A stretch of DNA of 64,000 nucleotides, taken from NCBI GenBank assembly GCA_030847615.1, contig JAUMIR010000005.1:247852645-247916644 (forward strand), in the 5' to 3' direction. The notes beneath the pieces are model-generated. The model searched no databases, had not been told where the DNA came from, and saw nothing but the letters and a program-made list of their open reading frames with translations. Positions 44,433 to 56,020 of this stretch are shown here, in pieces; within the stretch, counting starts at the first letter, position 1; the number at the start of each line of letters is the position of its first letter. A program made the position numbers and the translations under genes. The DNA comes from Gambelia wislizenii. Its lineage: Eukaryota > Chordata > Lepidosauria > Squamata > Crotaphytidae.

Positions 44433-44554
44433 TAAAAGAATGCCAGTTTATATATAGTGTGGGGAAAGTGGATTGAGGGTTTTTTCTCCCTCTCTGTCAC
44501 GTACAAGAATTCATAGTAATCCAAAGGAAATGAAATGTGAGGTCTTCAGGACCC

Positions 44555-44850
44555 ATGAAAAGAAATATTTTTCACCTAGTTAAATTATGGAATTTAGTAC
44601 CACAAGATGTATTGACAACTACCAGCTTAGATGGCTTTAAAAGGCGATCTAGACAAACTCATTGAGGAAATGGCTTTCAAGAGCTACTAGTCATAACAGC
44701 TATATATAACCTGCAGTATGAGAGGATTATACAGCTCGGTATCAATTGCTGGAGAGAATGAGTGGAAGGGAGCTATTAAGCTCATATCCTGTTGGTGGAC
44801 TCCCTATTGAGAGGCATCTGGTTGGCCATAGTATGAACAGAATCTGTACT
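44555..44850 (+). mobile_element. Older CR1/L3-like 3' end
   Basis: It reads TGGAATTTAGTACCACAAGATG, then GATGGCTTTAAAAGG, then GCATCTGGTTGGCC, the order seen in the second common CR1 3' end type. Confidence 0.65.
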
Positions 44851-45149
44851 ATGTAGGTCTATGTAGGCTCTTCTGGTGTTTTTATTTTTACACCAAGCCT
44901 GGCTAATCCAGAGTTTCTGCTGCCAGACAATTGCAGAGGTGAGTGTTGCATATTCTCTGGAGCATAGACCATTTTGAGTAGGGTCACCCTTCCACTCGGA
45001 TGGCTAGATTTAAATGGGCTTCTAGGCATGCTAGCTGGTGCCTTTTTGGACCATCATATGGCCCAGATTCCAAGCTTTCATTTTAAAAAAAGAGAATGGC
45101 GAAGATCCTGTATCAGAGGCTATCATGACGGACCTGTGCCACTAGCGAT

Positions 45150-45400
45150 GCTAGTGCATTGTTGCTAGTGCATTGTTATGTTGTACAATGGGACATGATG
45201 CAAGGTATCTTGTTGCAAACAGGGGATCCCATTGCGCAACAGGACATGTTGTGCACTAGGATATGTTTTGTATTGGGACCATTGCACAATGGGGTATGAT
45301 GTGCATTGTGACAAATTGTACAAGGGGACATTGCGCAATAGGCCACGTTGTGCATTGTGGCACATTGTACATTAGGACCATTTTGCAAAAGCCACGTTGG
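45150..45400. repeat. Degenerate tandem array, period about 50 bp
   Basis: Four units, each reading roughly ATTGCRCAATRGG, then TTGTGCATTGTG, then ATTGTACAAGGGGAC. Each unit consists of two related halves, so a period near 25 bp is also visible. No gene is present. Confidence 0.75.
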
Positions 45401-45419
45401 TGGCTCTATCTGTGCTATG

Positions 45420-46203
45420 ATCTCAATGGCATAGTTACAGCTCTTCTTCCCTGAGAATACAAACATTGCACACTGGTGCAATTCAACTTTACCTACGAGA
45501 GTTACGATGATTAACCACCAAATGAGATGCCAGCCTAAGTTTTTTACTCTTTAGGAGTAGAGTTAAGGGGTGAAATGTACAGTCATTGTTCTGTGCAGTT
45601 GTTTCCCAAGAAACCAGCCTACTGCTTTCTTTCAGTGTGTTTAGCCAATGAGTGAAGTCTTGCACCTATGTCTAACATGGGTCAAACATGACATCTTTCA
45701 ATTCCAATTTCTAGTTCCCTGAGTCAATGTTACAGTTTTGCAGGAAGGCTAGCTTTTGGAGGAAAGTCTTGCTGAACTTTTTCTTGCAGAGCTCCTTGTA
45801 AAGAACTGCACAGAAAAGCAATCTCACATTTCTCTTTGTGAAGCAAAAGGCACACATATATACAGTATGCCCACACAGCAAGCACAAAAGGATTGGATTC
45901 ACTTTACTGACCAAACAGATGGAAATAACCTTTCAGTGCTTCTGCTTTTAAAAAGTCCACACCATGAAGCAACATTACACAATGTGCACAAAAAATCCCC
46001 CTACCAGTCTTGCAAATGTGTACAAAGTCTTTAGAAGTGTGCAAAAAACTCTCACTTTCTCAGCTGAGAATGAGACTTTTCATTCTTAAGTGAGGGTGCG
46101 ATAAGAAAGGATTTACACATTTATCATTATGTTAATCCTTTCTCAGCACTGAGTAAAATGTATGCTGCTAGCATTTCAGAACTTGAGGGGTCATGATTGC
46201 CCA
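45420..46203. other. No feature recognised
   Basis: Non-coding sequence. Confidence 0.5.
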
Positions 46204-46358
46204 AGCCAGCTGAATGATGGCAGAATGCAAAGAGGCAAGATTAAATTCTTCTCCAGGAACCTGCAGAACAGGAGCTACAGAAATTGCTGCCACAAGATGT
46301 GGTATTGGCCACACCCAAAGTAGACCACTTTTAAAGGGGATTAGACAAATTTGTGAGG
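46204..46358 (+). mobile_element. CR1/L3-like 3' end, left half
   Basis: It contains the GCTGCCACAAGATGTGG and GGGATTAGACAAATTTG boxes. The copy is cut at 46358 by a TIR element and resumes at 47740. Confidence 0.7.
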
Positions 46359-47736
46359 GGTGTCAGTTACATGGCAATTTTTGTTGCGGGGCATACCGTG
46401 ACTTCCTGATCCCATATTCATCCCACGCTGTTTAGATGATTTTTGTCACTCTTTAGGAAATCCCGGAAGATCCCGTGATTGATATTTACACGACAAAAGT
46501 TCCATTTCTTTTTATTGGTCTCGCACTGTTATATCCCGTGCTTTTCTTGTTTACACATGTTTAGTGTACCAGGATATTTTTTGGGGGGGGAGCTGTCAAT
46601 CAAGGATGTGATTACTCGTGTTTTCACAACCTCGGTGACGAACTTCCTTTAGAGTTCCGCGCCACGAATGATGCTATTGGCTGGCTCGGGGGGGGGGAGA
46701 GATCAGGGGGCAGAGGCTTGCATTTGTCCTGTCTCTTTAAAATGTTAACCCTTTAAGCAGGGGCAGCTGTGGAGTGAGGTTTCAAGCCAGTGACACACAA
46801 GGCATTTTGAAAGACCCAGACGCTGGCAGTTTTTAATTTTTTAGTGTGATGAATAAATGTGTGATCTTTCACTCAGACGCTGGCACAAAGCTGGAAGGAG
46901 GCAGGAATGATCAGGGTTAAACCCTGTGCTTTCCTTTTGAAATCAAGCCGAGTGCGGGGGCGGGGGGAAGAGGCTTGCGATTGCCCTTGTATCTTTAAAA
47001 TGTTAACCCTTAAAGCAGAGGCAGCGGTGGAGTGAAGATTTCAATCCAGTGCAGGCGATCATAAAGGGACGACACACAAGGCATTCTGAAAGACCCAGAT
47101 GCTGGCATTTTATACTGTGCCTTGAGGGAGGGGGATGAATAAATGTGTGATCATCCGATCAGATGCTGGCATATTTTACTGTGCCTGGGGGGGGGTGATG
47201 AATGTTTGATTATCCGTTTAGACCCAGAGAGGTGATCAAGGGAGGTGGTGGGTGACCCTCTGCCCACCACGATCTCTTTGTAACATGCAGTTGAGGAAGA
47301 GGTTAAAGCTGAAGGGTTTGCAGTGTAGAAATCCATTTAAAAAGGTGATTTAGTACACACGCACACACACACACACAAACCTTCGTGCAGCTGGAAGGGA
47401 TGCCTTGGTTTTCAGCTGGTGAGGCTGGATCTGTTGAACGGGTGACTGACCCCTCCTTTTCTGGACGCTGATCTCTAAGCCCGGCCCCAGTCACCATTTC
47501 CAGTCATCCCCTAGTACCGAGATAGCTTGTCCCGGGCTGTTTACATTTCCAATTTTCCGAATCCTCCAGTGACTTTTTTAAAAACCGGCACAAACCGCGG
47601 GACTGGAAGTCACGCAGGTTGAGGGATAAAAGGTGGCCCCCCTTCAGAAAATCACGTGCCTGACCCGATGTACGTGTAAACAACCAGGGTTCGACACGAA
47701 TTCTTCCCACTACATTTTCATCATGTAAACGGCATC
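46359..47736 (+). mobile_element. Large TIR element with 3-bp TSD (AGG) and internal tandem repeats
   Basis: Ends GGTGTCAGTTACATGGC and CATGTAAACGGCATC; AGG lies at 46356-46358 and 47737-47739. It interrupts a CR1/L3 copy. Of 1378 bp, the middle (about 46710-47215) is made of diverged direct repeats containing TCTTTAAAATGTTAACCC, GCAGCTGTGGAGTGA and ACACACAAGGCATT. It is GC-rich and CpG-rich against its flanks. No transposase frame was found. Confidence 0.75.
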
Positions 47737-47739
47737 AGG

Positions 47740-47925
47740 GAGAAATCTAATCCTGGTGGATGTAGATCCAGCATACCTCTGCGAATACCAGTCGCTGGGA
47801 AAGGTGTGTCACCATGATGGCCCAATTTTTGGTCTTCCTAGAGACATCTGGTTACCCAGTGTGGAAGACAGAATGCTGGACTGGATAGAACTTTGATCCA
47901 GCAAAGTTCTCCTTAGATGCCAGGG
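47740..47925 (+). mobile_element. CR1/L3-like 3' end, right half
   Basis: It continues the host element after the 46359-47736 insertion, with CTCTGCGAATACCAGTCGCT, ACATCTGGTTACCCAGTGTG and GATCCAGCAAAGTTCTCC in the expected order. Confidence 0.75.
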
Positions 47926-49138
47926 AGGTCTTCCCTCACATTTCTTTCAACGTGCTAGTTTTATATGAGTGTGATTTAAAAAAAAAATTGAGAAGCAGTC
48001 ACCTTCTCCCCCAACCCCCTCATCTGCAGTCAAAAATGGTACAGTTGAGAAACAATTTTACCACCTAATTTGTTCTTTGTGTGATCTAGGCCTTGGTTTC
48101 CTAATGAAACCATATGTTCAACCCATATGCTGAGTTTCCCTTGCTATAAATGAATTATGGCAAGCTTGGTGCTGTGGTCTGCTGTAGTCTTGAAGTTATT
48201 TGATTCTATTAAAGCTGCTTTTAAAATTGAACAAATGCCAGGGCCAAACACTCCTTGTCCAATATGGGGAGTTACTTTTGTACCATTGTAATCCTTCGAG
48301 CCATGGAAATAAAATCCATGACCCTCATGGTAGGGAGACCTACCGTGAGGAAAAAAGACATGGAATGCCAGGAGTGTTTCTCTTTTATCCTCTTTCCCTC
48401 TCCCTCTTCTATGAGACCAGGAACCAATACATCTGGCTATACAGAAAGGAAAGAGGAAATTTCTGTTCAGTAGGATACTATTTTAATAGATTTATCTAAT
48501 CTGCCAGCTGGCTCAACATTGGCTTCTCTCTCTCTCTCTTTCCCCTTCCTCCCATCCTCCCTCCCTTCATATATAACCTTGGAACCAAAGCTGATACTAA
48601 ACTGTAGAAACTTTAAATATTAATACACTGGCAGGGCTACATGTGCTCATAATAGTGACCCTCAGAGTGCTTAGTCATCTCGGCACTCATTTCTGTCTGC
48701 TATTACATTTTGTAAAGTATAAAGCAGGAACCATATGTTCTCTGAGCAGTAAGCTAGATAGCATCCATTCAGTAAGATGGATGGTGTCAGTTTTTATAAA
48801 TACATATTTCTGCTTTGATTGGCAGCACCTATTTCTGATTGTTTTCTATGTTGGTGCTTCCTCCCTAAATAGTTTGCTCTTGGAGTAAAACTCTCCAATT
48901 TTGAAAACTATTCCTTGAGCTACAAATGATTTATGAAGCTCACTATTCCATTTGAAGAAGATAAGATACCAACTAGTTGAGAATATTTCCTTCCTGTTTT
49001 GATTTTTTAAAAATGGGGCTGTCTGTCTTACATAGGCAAACATCATCCCCCCCCCTCACAGTTACACAGACTTCTGTAGCCATGGCAGAAGTAAACATCC
49101 TGTACAAATTCTCAAGGGGATTTCCTTCTGAGTAGACA
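47926..49138. other. No feature recognised
   Basis: Non-coding sequence; TCTCTC run near 48527-48540. Confidence 0.5.
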
Positions 49139-49412
49139 CAGAATCATAGAATCACAGAGTTGGAAGAGACCACAAGGGCCATCCAATCCAACCCTCTGCC
49201 ATGCAGGAATACACAATCAAATAATTCCCTACATATGGCCAGCCAGCCTCTGTTTAAAAACCTCCAAAGAAGGAGACGCCACCACACTACAAGGCAGTGT
49301 ATTCCACTTCCAAACAGCTTACTGTCAGGAAGTTCTTCCTAATGTTTAGGTGGAATCTCTTTTCCTGTAGTTTGAACACATTGCTCCGTGTCCTAGTCTC
49401 TGGAGCAGCATG
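49139..49412 (-). mobile_element. CR1 3' end, antisense
   Basis: It starts with the reverse of the ATTCTATG tail and contains the reversed 3' UTR boxes (GAGTTGGAAGAGACCACAAG and CCTCTGCCATGCAGGAATAC), ending near GTCTCTGGAGCAGCA. Confidence 0.9.
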
Positions 49413-49984
49413 TTTAGTATTGTGCTATAACTTACAAAATTAATTAGCACAACACATGGAGATGCCACCAACTTAGATTTAAAAGGATCCTTCCTACCCT
49501 TGCTGGCTCAGCTAAGTAGCTGTACTGCCTCTTAGGGCATCTTTGTTTGCTGGATGCTGGGGGAAAACATCATCCAAGCCTAGCACAGGTTTGAGCACCT
49601 ATTCCCTCTAACCTGCCTGGTTACTGGCTTGCCAGTCTGCTTCTCTAAGCAGTAGGTTTACATGGAGGTTGTGGCCAAATATGAGATGCTGCCCATTGTT
49701 TTAATATTTCAAAAGGTCCTGAAGTTATGCTGTATCAGGTACTTGGAGAAGGAGGACTATGGAATCTTCAAAATGGCTTTTCCCTGCCACAGCCTTACCA
49801 AATGACAAATTCCTGGATTCTATAGGGTGGGGTCATGACATATAAAGTGGCATCAAATTGCTATAATAGTGGGGCATAGATAAAGTCTTGGTATCCAGTA
49901 AAGCCTGACTCAGCCAAGTGCTGCTGATGGCCCTGAGCATGGTCATAGCTAATACACATTGGAAACTGCTTAATACAGTGTAGA

Positions 49985-50062
49985 TGTGTAAATTGCTGTC
50001 GCTTAAAACAAATTGTAAGCCGCTCTGAAAGCCTTTGTGGCTGAAGAGCGGGGTATAAATAC
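49985..50062 (+). mobile_element. L2-type 3' tail
   Basis: TGTAAGCCGCTCTGAAAGCC and GAGCGGGGTATAAAT are the paired GC boxes of the L2 3' end. The same first box occurs alone at 14962-14995. Confidence 0.5.
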
Positions 50063-50409
50063 CTAAAAATATATATTATGCTATCATGATGAGAATGCAA
50101 ATTTCCTCCTAGGCAGTTTGATCAAGCTGCTTTTTTGGCCTATAACTCCCCGAATCCCTCAGCAGGAGCAGTCATTGTGTGGCAATACTGAGCTGTTTAA
50201 GTATTCACTGCCTCAGGAAGCACTGAATATGATTCCACAGGATTGCTGTTTTGTGGCATTTCCTATCTGATTGTTAACTTTCCCAGTTCTGTTCCCACAT
50301 TCCTCACCTTACCCTAAATGGTTGAAGCTGCAGTGCAATTTCCTTTCTTGGTCTAGGCATCCATAGGGTGCCCCAATGTTAGCAAAAAGCATAATATGAA
50401 ATCTTTACT

Positions 50410-50740
50410 TCAGCTCTGCTAAGACACTTGAGTCTTTTTTCTTTTTCCTTTCCTTTCCTTTTTTTTTCCTCTTTCCCATCATTTTCCCTCTTCTACCCTC
50501 CCTCACCCACAACTCCTAGCTAAAACCTTCTCCTTCCCATCTGTCTCTTTCTCCTTCCTACAACTTCTCATTTCACTCAACTTCTCCTTCCTTCCTTAGT
50601 CCCTCCCACTCTCACTTTCTTTCGCCCTCTCCCCACCCTGAATACTTCATACTGCATTTGTCTTCTCCTTATTCCCCATCTCTCTCTTTCTCTCTGCCAT
50701 CCTCTCTCTTTCTACCCCCACTTCTCCTGGCAATAACCAT
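50410..50740. repeat. Pyrimidine-rich tract
   Basis: About 330 bp almost wholly C and T on the + strand, with TTTCC, CTTCC and TCTC runs. No open frame or repeat family was recognised. Confidence 0.85.
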
Positions 50741-50761
50741 CTCCTACACACCTCCCTGTCA

Positions 50762-50991
50762 GGCTGCTGATGCACTGCAGAAATAATGCAGTTTGAGACC
50801 ACTTTAAGTATCATGTATCATGACTCCATCCTACGGAATCCTGAGATTTGTAGTTTGTTGTGGCACCAGAGCTCTCTGACAGAGCAGCCTAAATATCTCA
50901 CAAAACTACAAATCCTAGAATTCCATAGCATTGAACCATAGCAGATAAAGAGGTATTGAGCTGTATTATTTTTGCATTGTGTCAGCGAGCC
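50762..50991 (+). mobile_element. Non-autonomous hAT-like MITE
   Basis: It begins GGCTGCTGATGCACTGCAG and ends TGTGTCAGCGAGCC, with the same fold-back interior as the copy at 31655. Confidence 0.75.
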
Positions 50992-51119
50992 TCTGTCTTC
51001 CTATTTCACAAACCTTGAAACCATGATTGCAATATGTTTGATTCTCAGCATTTTAAGTCCCATTAAACACAATAGGCTTTGCTCATGATTTCACTGCTGG
51101 TTTCTATTACTCTGTTGTA

Positions 51120-51140
51120 TCATCATCATCATCATCATCC
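51120..51140. repeat. (CAT)n microsatellite
   Basis: Seven or so CAT units. Similar short runs: (TCC)n at 39117-39141 and 58545-58564, (GT)n at 59479-59498, and (AC)n at 47356-47377 and 60884-60902. Confidence 0.9.
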
Positions 51141-51224
51141 CTCTTCCCCAAACATCGTGCTTTTATAAGTTCCTTCTTCCTGAAATCCTACCCATGTCTT
51201 TTTCCTTTAGCATCTCTAACCATG

Positions 51225-52622
51225 GGATTCTGCCTAGCATTTCCTTGAGCTTGATAAAACCAGCTTTTCTGAAATCCAAGGTGCATGTTTGACTGTACTC
51301 TTCTCTGGCTGGTCACACAATCATGAATTCTAGCATTACATAGTCACATCCCCCTAAAGTACCACCTGCTTCAATTTCAGTGAACAACTCATCCCTATTG
51401 GTTAGTATCAACTCCAGGATTGATGATCCCCTTGTTCCTCCCTCCACCTTTTGAAAGAGGAAATTATCTGCAAGGCACATCAGAAACTTGTTGGAAAGCC
51501 TGCACTTAAGCAGAGAGTCTCCCAGCAGATAACAGGATAACTGAAGTTCTCCATAACTACCAGATCTTGTTTCTTGGAGATTTCTGAGAGTTGTTTCTGA
51601 AGAGCATCACCCACCATCTCATCTTGGTTTGGTGGTCTGTAGTAAACTCCTACCATAATGTTGTTTTTACTTCTTCCTCCATTTATTTTTACCCAAATGC
51701 TCTCCACTGGTCTAGTGTGATCACTCTCGTGGATTTATGTACAGGCAAATTTGTCTTTGACATATAATGCTACTCCCCCTCCTTTTCTTTCCTATTTATT
51801 CTTTTTGAACAGATTATACCCCTCAATTGTTATATTCCAACCATGGGAGTCATCCCACCAAGTCTCTGTTATTCCTATAAAGTCATATTTACCTTCCTGC
51901 ACCACCTCTTCAAGCTAGTCTTCTTTGTTTCCCAAACTCTGTGCATTGGTGTATAGGCATCTAAAGCATTGCTTGTTGCTATCTTTTATTCTGCTATGAA
52001 CTTTATTGTAGCTCCCATTCTATCCCTCAGCTTCTCTTCTAGAATTCACATCCTTGTGTTTAGAGCTTGCTTTTGGGCAGATGTTGAAGCTACCATCTCC
52101 AAAACCCCAAGGATTTCGTTTAAAGCCCTCTTGACCAGATTTGTCATGCTTTTGCCAAAGACATTATTTCTTGACTTTGTGAGGTGTAGCCCATCTATAG
52201 CCAGTAGTCCTTTGTCTAGGAAGTGAAGATGATGGTCCCAGAAGCCAAACCTCTCCTATCAACATCAACTGCATAGCCAGTCATTCACCTGCAGTATCTT
52301 CCTATCCCTGTGTGGTCCTCTATCTCTCACTGGTAGAACTGGAGAGAATACCACCTTTCTCTAAACTCTTCACTTTCCTGCCCAGGGCTTCATAGTCCAA
52401 GGTGATCTGTTCCAAGGTGTACTTTGCAGTGTGGTTGGTGCCTACATAAATCAGAAGAAAGGGGTACTGCTCTGTGTTCTTGATGAGCTTTGGCAACTTG
52501 TCAGTGAGATCCTGGATATACGTGCCAGGAAGACAGCACGCTTCCTGATTCATCTTATCTGACTGGCACACAGTCCCCTCTATACCCTGGGCCCTGAGCA
52601 GTGAATCCCCTACCGCTAGCAT
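51225..52622 (-). mobile_element. CR1 LINE, internal part with ORF1 esterase end and endonuclease
   Basis: Read on the - strand, 52622-52320 encodes a GDSL-type esterase segment (VGDSLLR, later LLIYVGTNH) typical of CR1 ORF1. From about 51960 to 51250 comes the endonuclease in broken frames: a TNAQSLGNKE start, an ITETWW-like piece, VGVYYRPPNQDE at about 51640, and a degenerate form of GDFN (MENFSYP). The reverse transcriptase and 3' end are absent, unusual for a family whose copies are mostly 3' ends, so a deletion or a rearrangement is likely. Confidence 0.85.
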
Positions 52623-52689
52623 CTCCCCCCCCCCTTCTTACTGCAGTTGGTGGTTAAGTTGGCTTCTTCCCTGACATGCAATGTCTAAT

Positions 52690-52797
52690 GGTTTGGACAG
52701 CTACCTGCTGAGGATGCTTTAGTTGAAGATCCTACATTGAGCAGAGAGTTGGACTCGATGGCTCATGAGGACCCTTCCAACTCTGTCATTCTATGAA
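52690..52797 (+). mobile_element. CR1 3' tail, short
   Basis: GAGAGTTGGACTCGATGGCT followed by CCTTCCAACTCTGTCATTCTATG is the CR1 terminus. Confidence 0.75.
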
Positions 52798-52799
52798 CT

Positions 52800-54126
52800 C
52801 TAATCTATTCAGAGTGTTGACATCCATCACCTCCCCAGGTAAACATGTAAAGGACTGTAGATTGTAGACTGGTTGTTTACACATATTTTCTTCCTTACGG
52901 GTGAATAGGTAGCTGAAAAGATCACTGTTTTTCTTGTAAAATATACTCCAGAAGGCTTGCAGGGTTTTCAGTTCAGCTGAATTAATTAATGTTCCTCTTG
53001 GAATTTTACCTTTTGCATTTCCTGGCTTCTTGTTAGTTTTCTAGTGCATGACCTTAATGTTTTGTTTAGCCTAGGGTACTGCAAGATGTGAATTAAAGGG
53101 GGAGGAGGGAGGGTGTGAGCTGAGTGATAAAAGCATTCATAAAACCAACCCATTCACAGGTGATTAAAGCTTTTATGTAGCATTTTAATTAAAAACCCAA
53201 GAGCAAGTTTAGTACTGCATTGGGAAAGGGCCGTTAAAGCAGAATAGCAAATTCATTTTGTAGTATACACAAGGTCTTCTTAGACAGAATGGCAAATCCT
53301 GGGGTAGTACAAGATTAAAGCTCCCCCAAAGGCCGTTGGCTTGTGCATTCCTCCTCCCCGCTCCTGCCCTTGATTCGTTCTGATGTTTGCTTGTGGCAAA
53401 CCATAGTTTGCTTTTTAATCCAAATGGGCAAACTATGGTTAGTGCTTACTTTAAAATGAGGAACAGTTCTTGTAATGTGAGGGAAACAACTTTGGAGCAG
53501 GTGAGCTCAAAGTTCTTAAATGGCTGGTCACATAATATCATCTGAAAATCCCTACTGATATGGATGAATTGGCTTTTTACAAATGGTGTAATGTCACAGC
53601 TTGAAGGCAGGGGAATAAAAGGTTCATTTTTGTCTCTCAACGTGGACACTGTATTTTCAGAAGAAAGCTTTCAGCTGTCTGCTCCAATTGTCTAAAGCTT
53701 TTCCAGTCCAGTTTCTTCTGGTCTACTAGAAGCGTAAAGAGTTAAATCAGTAGTGAACAAAACTCTCCATATATTTTAGGTTTCTCAAGTTGCATTCTTT
53801 CTTCCCTTTGTGGTAGAGAAAAATTAAGCAAAAGGATGTCTGTGCTTAGGGTGTAAAAGCTAAACCCTGCTGTACACTGTCATGCATCTGGATTATCCTG
53901 CCCTACTTTGTTTATTCTAAATATTCCTCACCATAAATGCACTTTTGTTGGAGTTCTTCATGTCTTTTCTGTGACGTCTGAATATAGCATTTCCTAGCAT
54001 TAGTGCTGTCAGATTCCTGAGGATTTTCTCCCAATTTTTATTAGCTTCTAAATATCATGGATTGTAACTTTGAGCAGCAAAGGATATGCACACAGATAAT
54101 CCACAGGTGTCTTGTAGGAGTCTTTA
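52800..54126. other. Mostly unrecognised
   Basis: Apart from the inverted repeat at 53399-53440, no feature is visible. Confidence 0.5.
53399..53440. repeat. 13-bp inverted repeat
   Basis: AACCATAGTTTGC and GCAAACTATGGTT with a 16-bp spacer; probably the centre of an old fold-back element. Confidence 0.6.
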
Positions 54127-54690
54127 GAATCACAGAGTTGGAAGATACCATGAGAGCCATCCAGTCCAACCCCCTGTGTTGCAGGAATACACATTCAAAG
54201 CACTCCCGAAAGATGGCCTTCCCGCAGAAGGAGACTTCACCACACTCCAAGGCAGCATATTCCTCTGCTGAACAGTTTTTAACTGTCAAGAAGTGCTTCT
54301 TAATGCTTAGGTGGAATCTCTTTTCCTTTAGTTTGAGACCATTGCTCCATGCCCTAGTCTTTGGAGCAGCAGGGAACAAACTTGCTCCCTCTTCAATATG
54401 GCATCTTTTCAAATATTTAAATGTGGCTATCATGTTAACCTCCTCTTCTCCAGGCTTAACATACCCAGCTCCCTGAGCCACTCCTTACAGGGCATGGCTT
54501 CCAGACCTTCCACCATTTTGGTCACCCTCCTCTGGACACATTTGAGCTTGCCAATATCATTCTTGAATTGCGGTGCCGAGAACTGGATACTGTATTCCAG
54601 GTGAGGTCTGACCAAAGCAGAATAGAGTGGCACTATCACTTCCCTTGATCTTTAGACACTATACTCCTATTGATGCAACCCAGAATCACA
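54127..54690 (-). mobile_element. CR1 LINE 3' part, antisense
   Basis: The tail motif at 54127 is followed by the reversed 3' UTR and C-terminal reverse-transcriptase frames ([20 protein letters not shown] within 54639-54430). Confidence 0.9.
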
Positions 54691-55753
54691 TTGGCTTTTT
54701 TAGAACTTTCCTTTAAAAAGTCCTGGCATGGAGAGTCTCTTTACCAGTATGGGACTGACAGCTTACTTCCAGACACTCTTCAATGATACTCCCTTGTAGA
54801 GCTATGTGGAACTGAATGGTGTATGGATTTGCTAACATGCTTTGAAAGTCTTTAGGCACACAGTTAGCATAAAAGGATGGGGCTGTATTAAAACAAAACT
54901 ATATGTTCACATTACTTAATCTGTTTATTCTGCCTGGGGTCCCAAATGAGCTGTTCTGTTTGGGAAGAAGCTAGCTGCTTGATACACATCCTATTTAAAA
55001 TGTGGTGCATAAGTTCAGTATCTGCAAGGAATATGGAAACATAGCCAAGTTTACAGTAAGGACTGCAGATGTGCTAACATGAAAGGAACACCAAGGGAGA
55101 AATTGCGAAGTGAAGAGAGCAACCTTAAATGGTGGTTTTGTGGGATAGATAGGATGATGAATGCCACCGTTTTTATTGACATTGGCTCTTCAGATATGTT
55201 GGACTACAGTCTCACTCATGCCCACTCAGAAAGTCCACAACATCTGGAAGGCACTAGGTTGGGGAAGACTGTTGCAATAAACAGGGTGGACTGATGCAAA
55301 AGAGGAAACTGCACATGAAAGTTAGAAGTTCAAGGCTTTCTTTGCATACTTGCAAACTGGCACCCCTTGGATGCATTGTATTATAGCACCTATTGTCCAC
55401 AGCCAGAGGGGCCACTAGTCATGCTAACTGGGGGCAATGGGTGTTGTCTAACATTTGGAACGTGGCACTTGTTAGGGGACACTAGTGCAGTGGTTTGTTC
55501 CAATCGTAAATCCTATCATTCTCAGCCAGCTTGGCCGATGGTCAATGAGTTAAAACCAAACAACACCTGGAAACCAAAGTTGCTTCTGCATGCCTGATTC
55601 TAAACATATTTAGTTGTGTATAAGCACTGTTTTGCTACAGAAAAGAATAATCTGTACTTGACAGGCAAACATAATAAAATTAGCATCTGTAACAATACAG
55701 ATGCTTGGTCAGCTGCCTCTTGACTATAAAATATCATTTAAAAATATGAAAGA

Positions 55754-56020
55754 GTACTGTTGGACCCCTGTATCCACAGAAACAATATCCACAGTTTCAG
55801 TTATCCACAGCTGAAAAAAAATTGGGACATATACCATAGAGTCATGCTGGGAAATACCTAGAGGCATCCTCTCTAGGCATCTTCTAGGTCCAACACAACT
55901 CTAAGCCATGTTTGTACCAGAAATCCTTTATTTTAATAGGGTTTGCTGTTATCAGCGCTTTCCGGTATCCACGGTATGTCCAGGAACTGAACTCCTGCAG
56001 ATACAGGGGTCTGACTGTAC
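55754..56020 (+). mobile_element. Tigger-like MITE
   Basis: Ends CTGTTGGACCCCTGTATCC and GATACAGGGGTCTGACTG are inverted. It is related to the copy at 27714. Confidence 0.75.

Noticed and set aside
45150..45400. CRISPR-like array
   Set aside because: The units are contiguous and diverged throughout, without constant repeats separated by unique spacers, and the genome is vertebrate.
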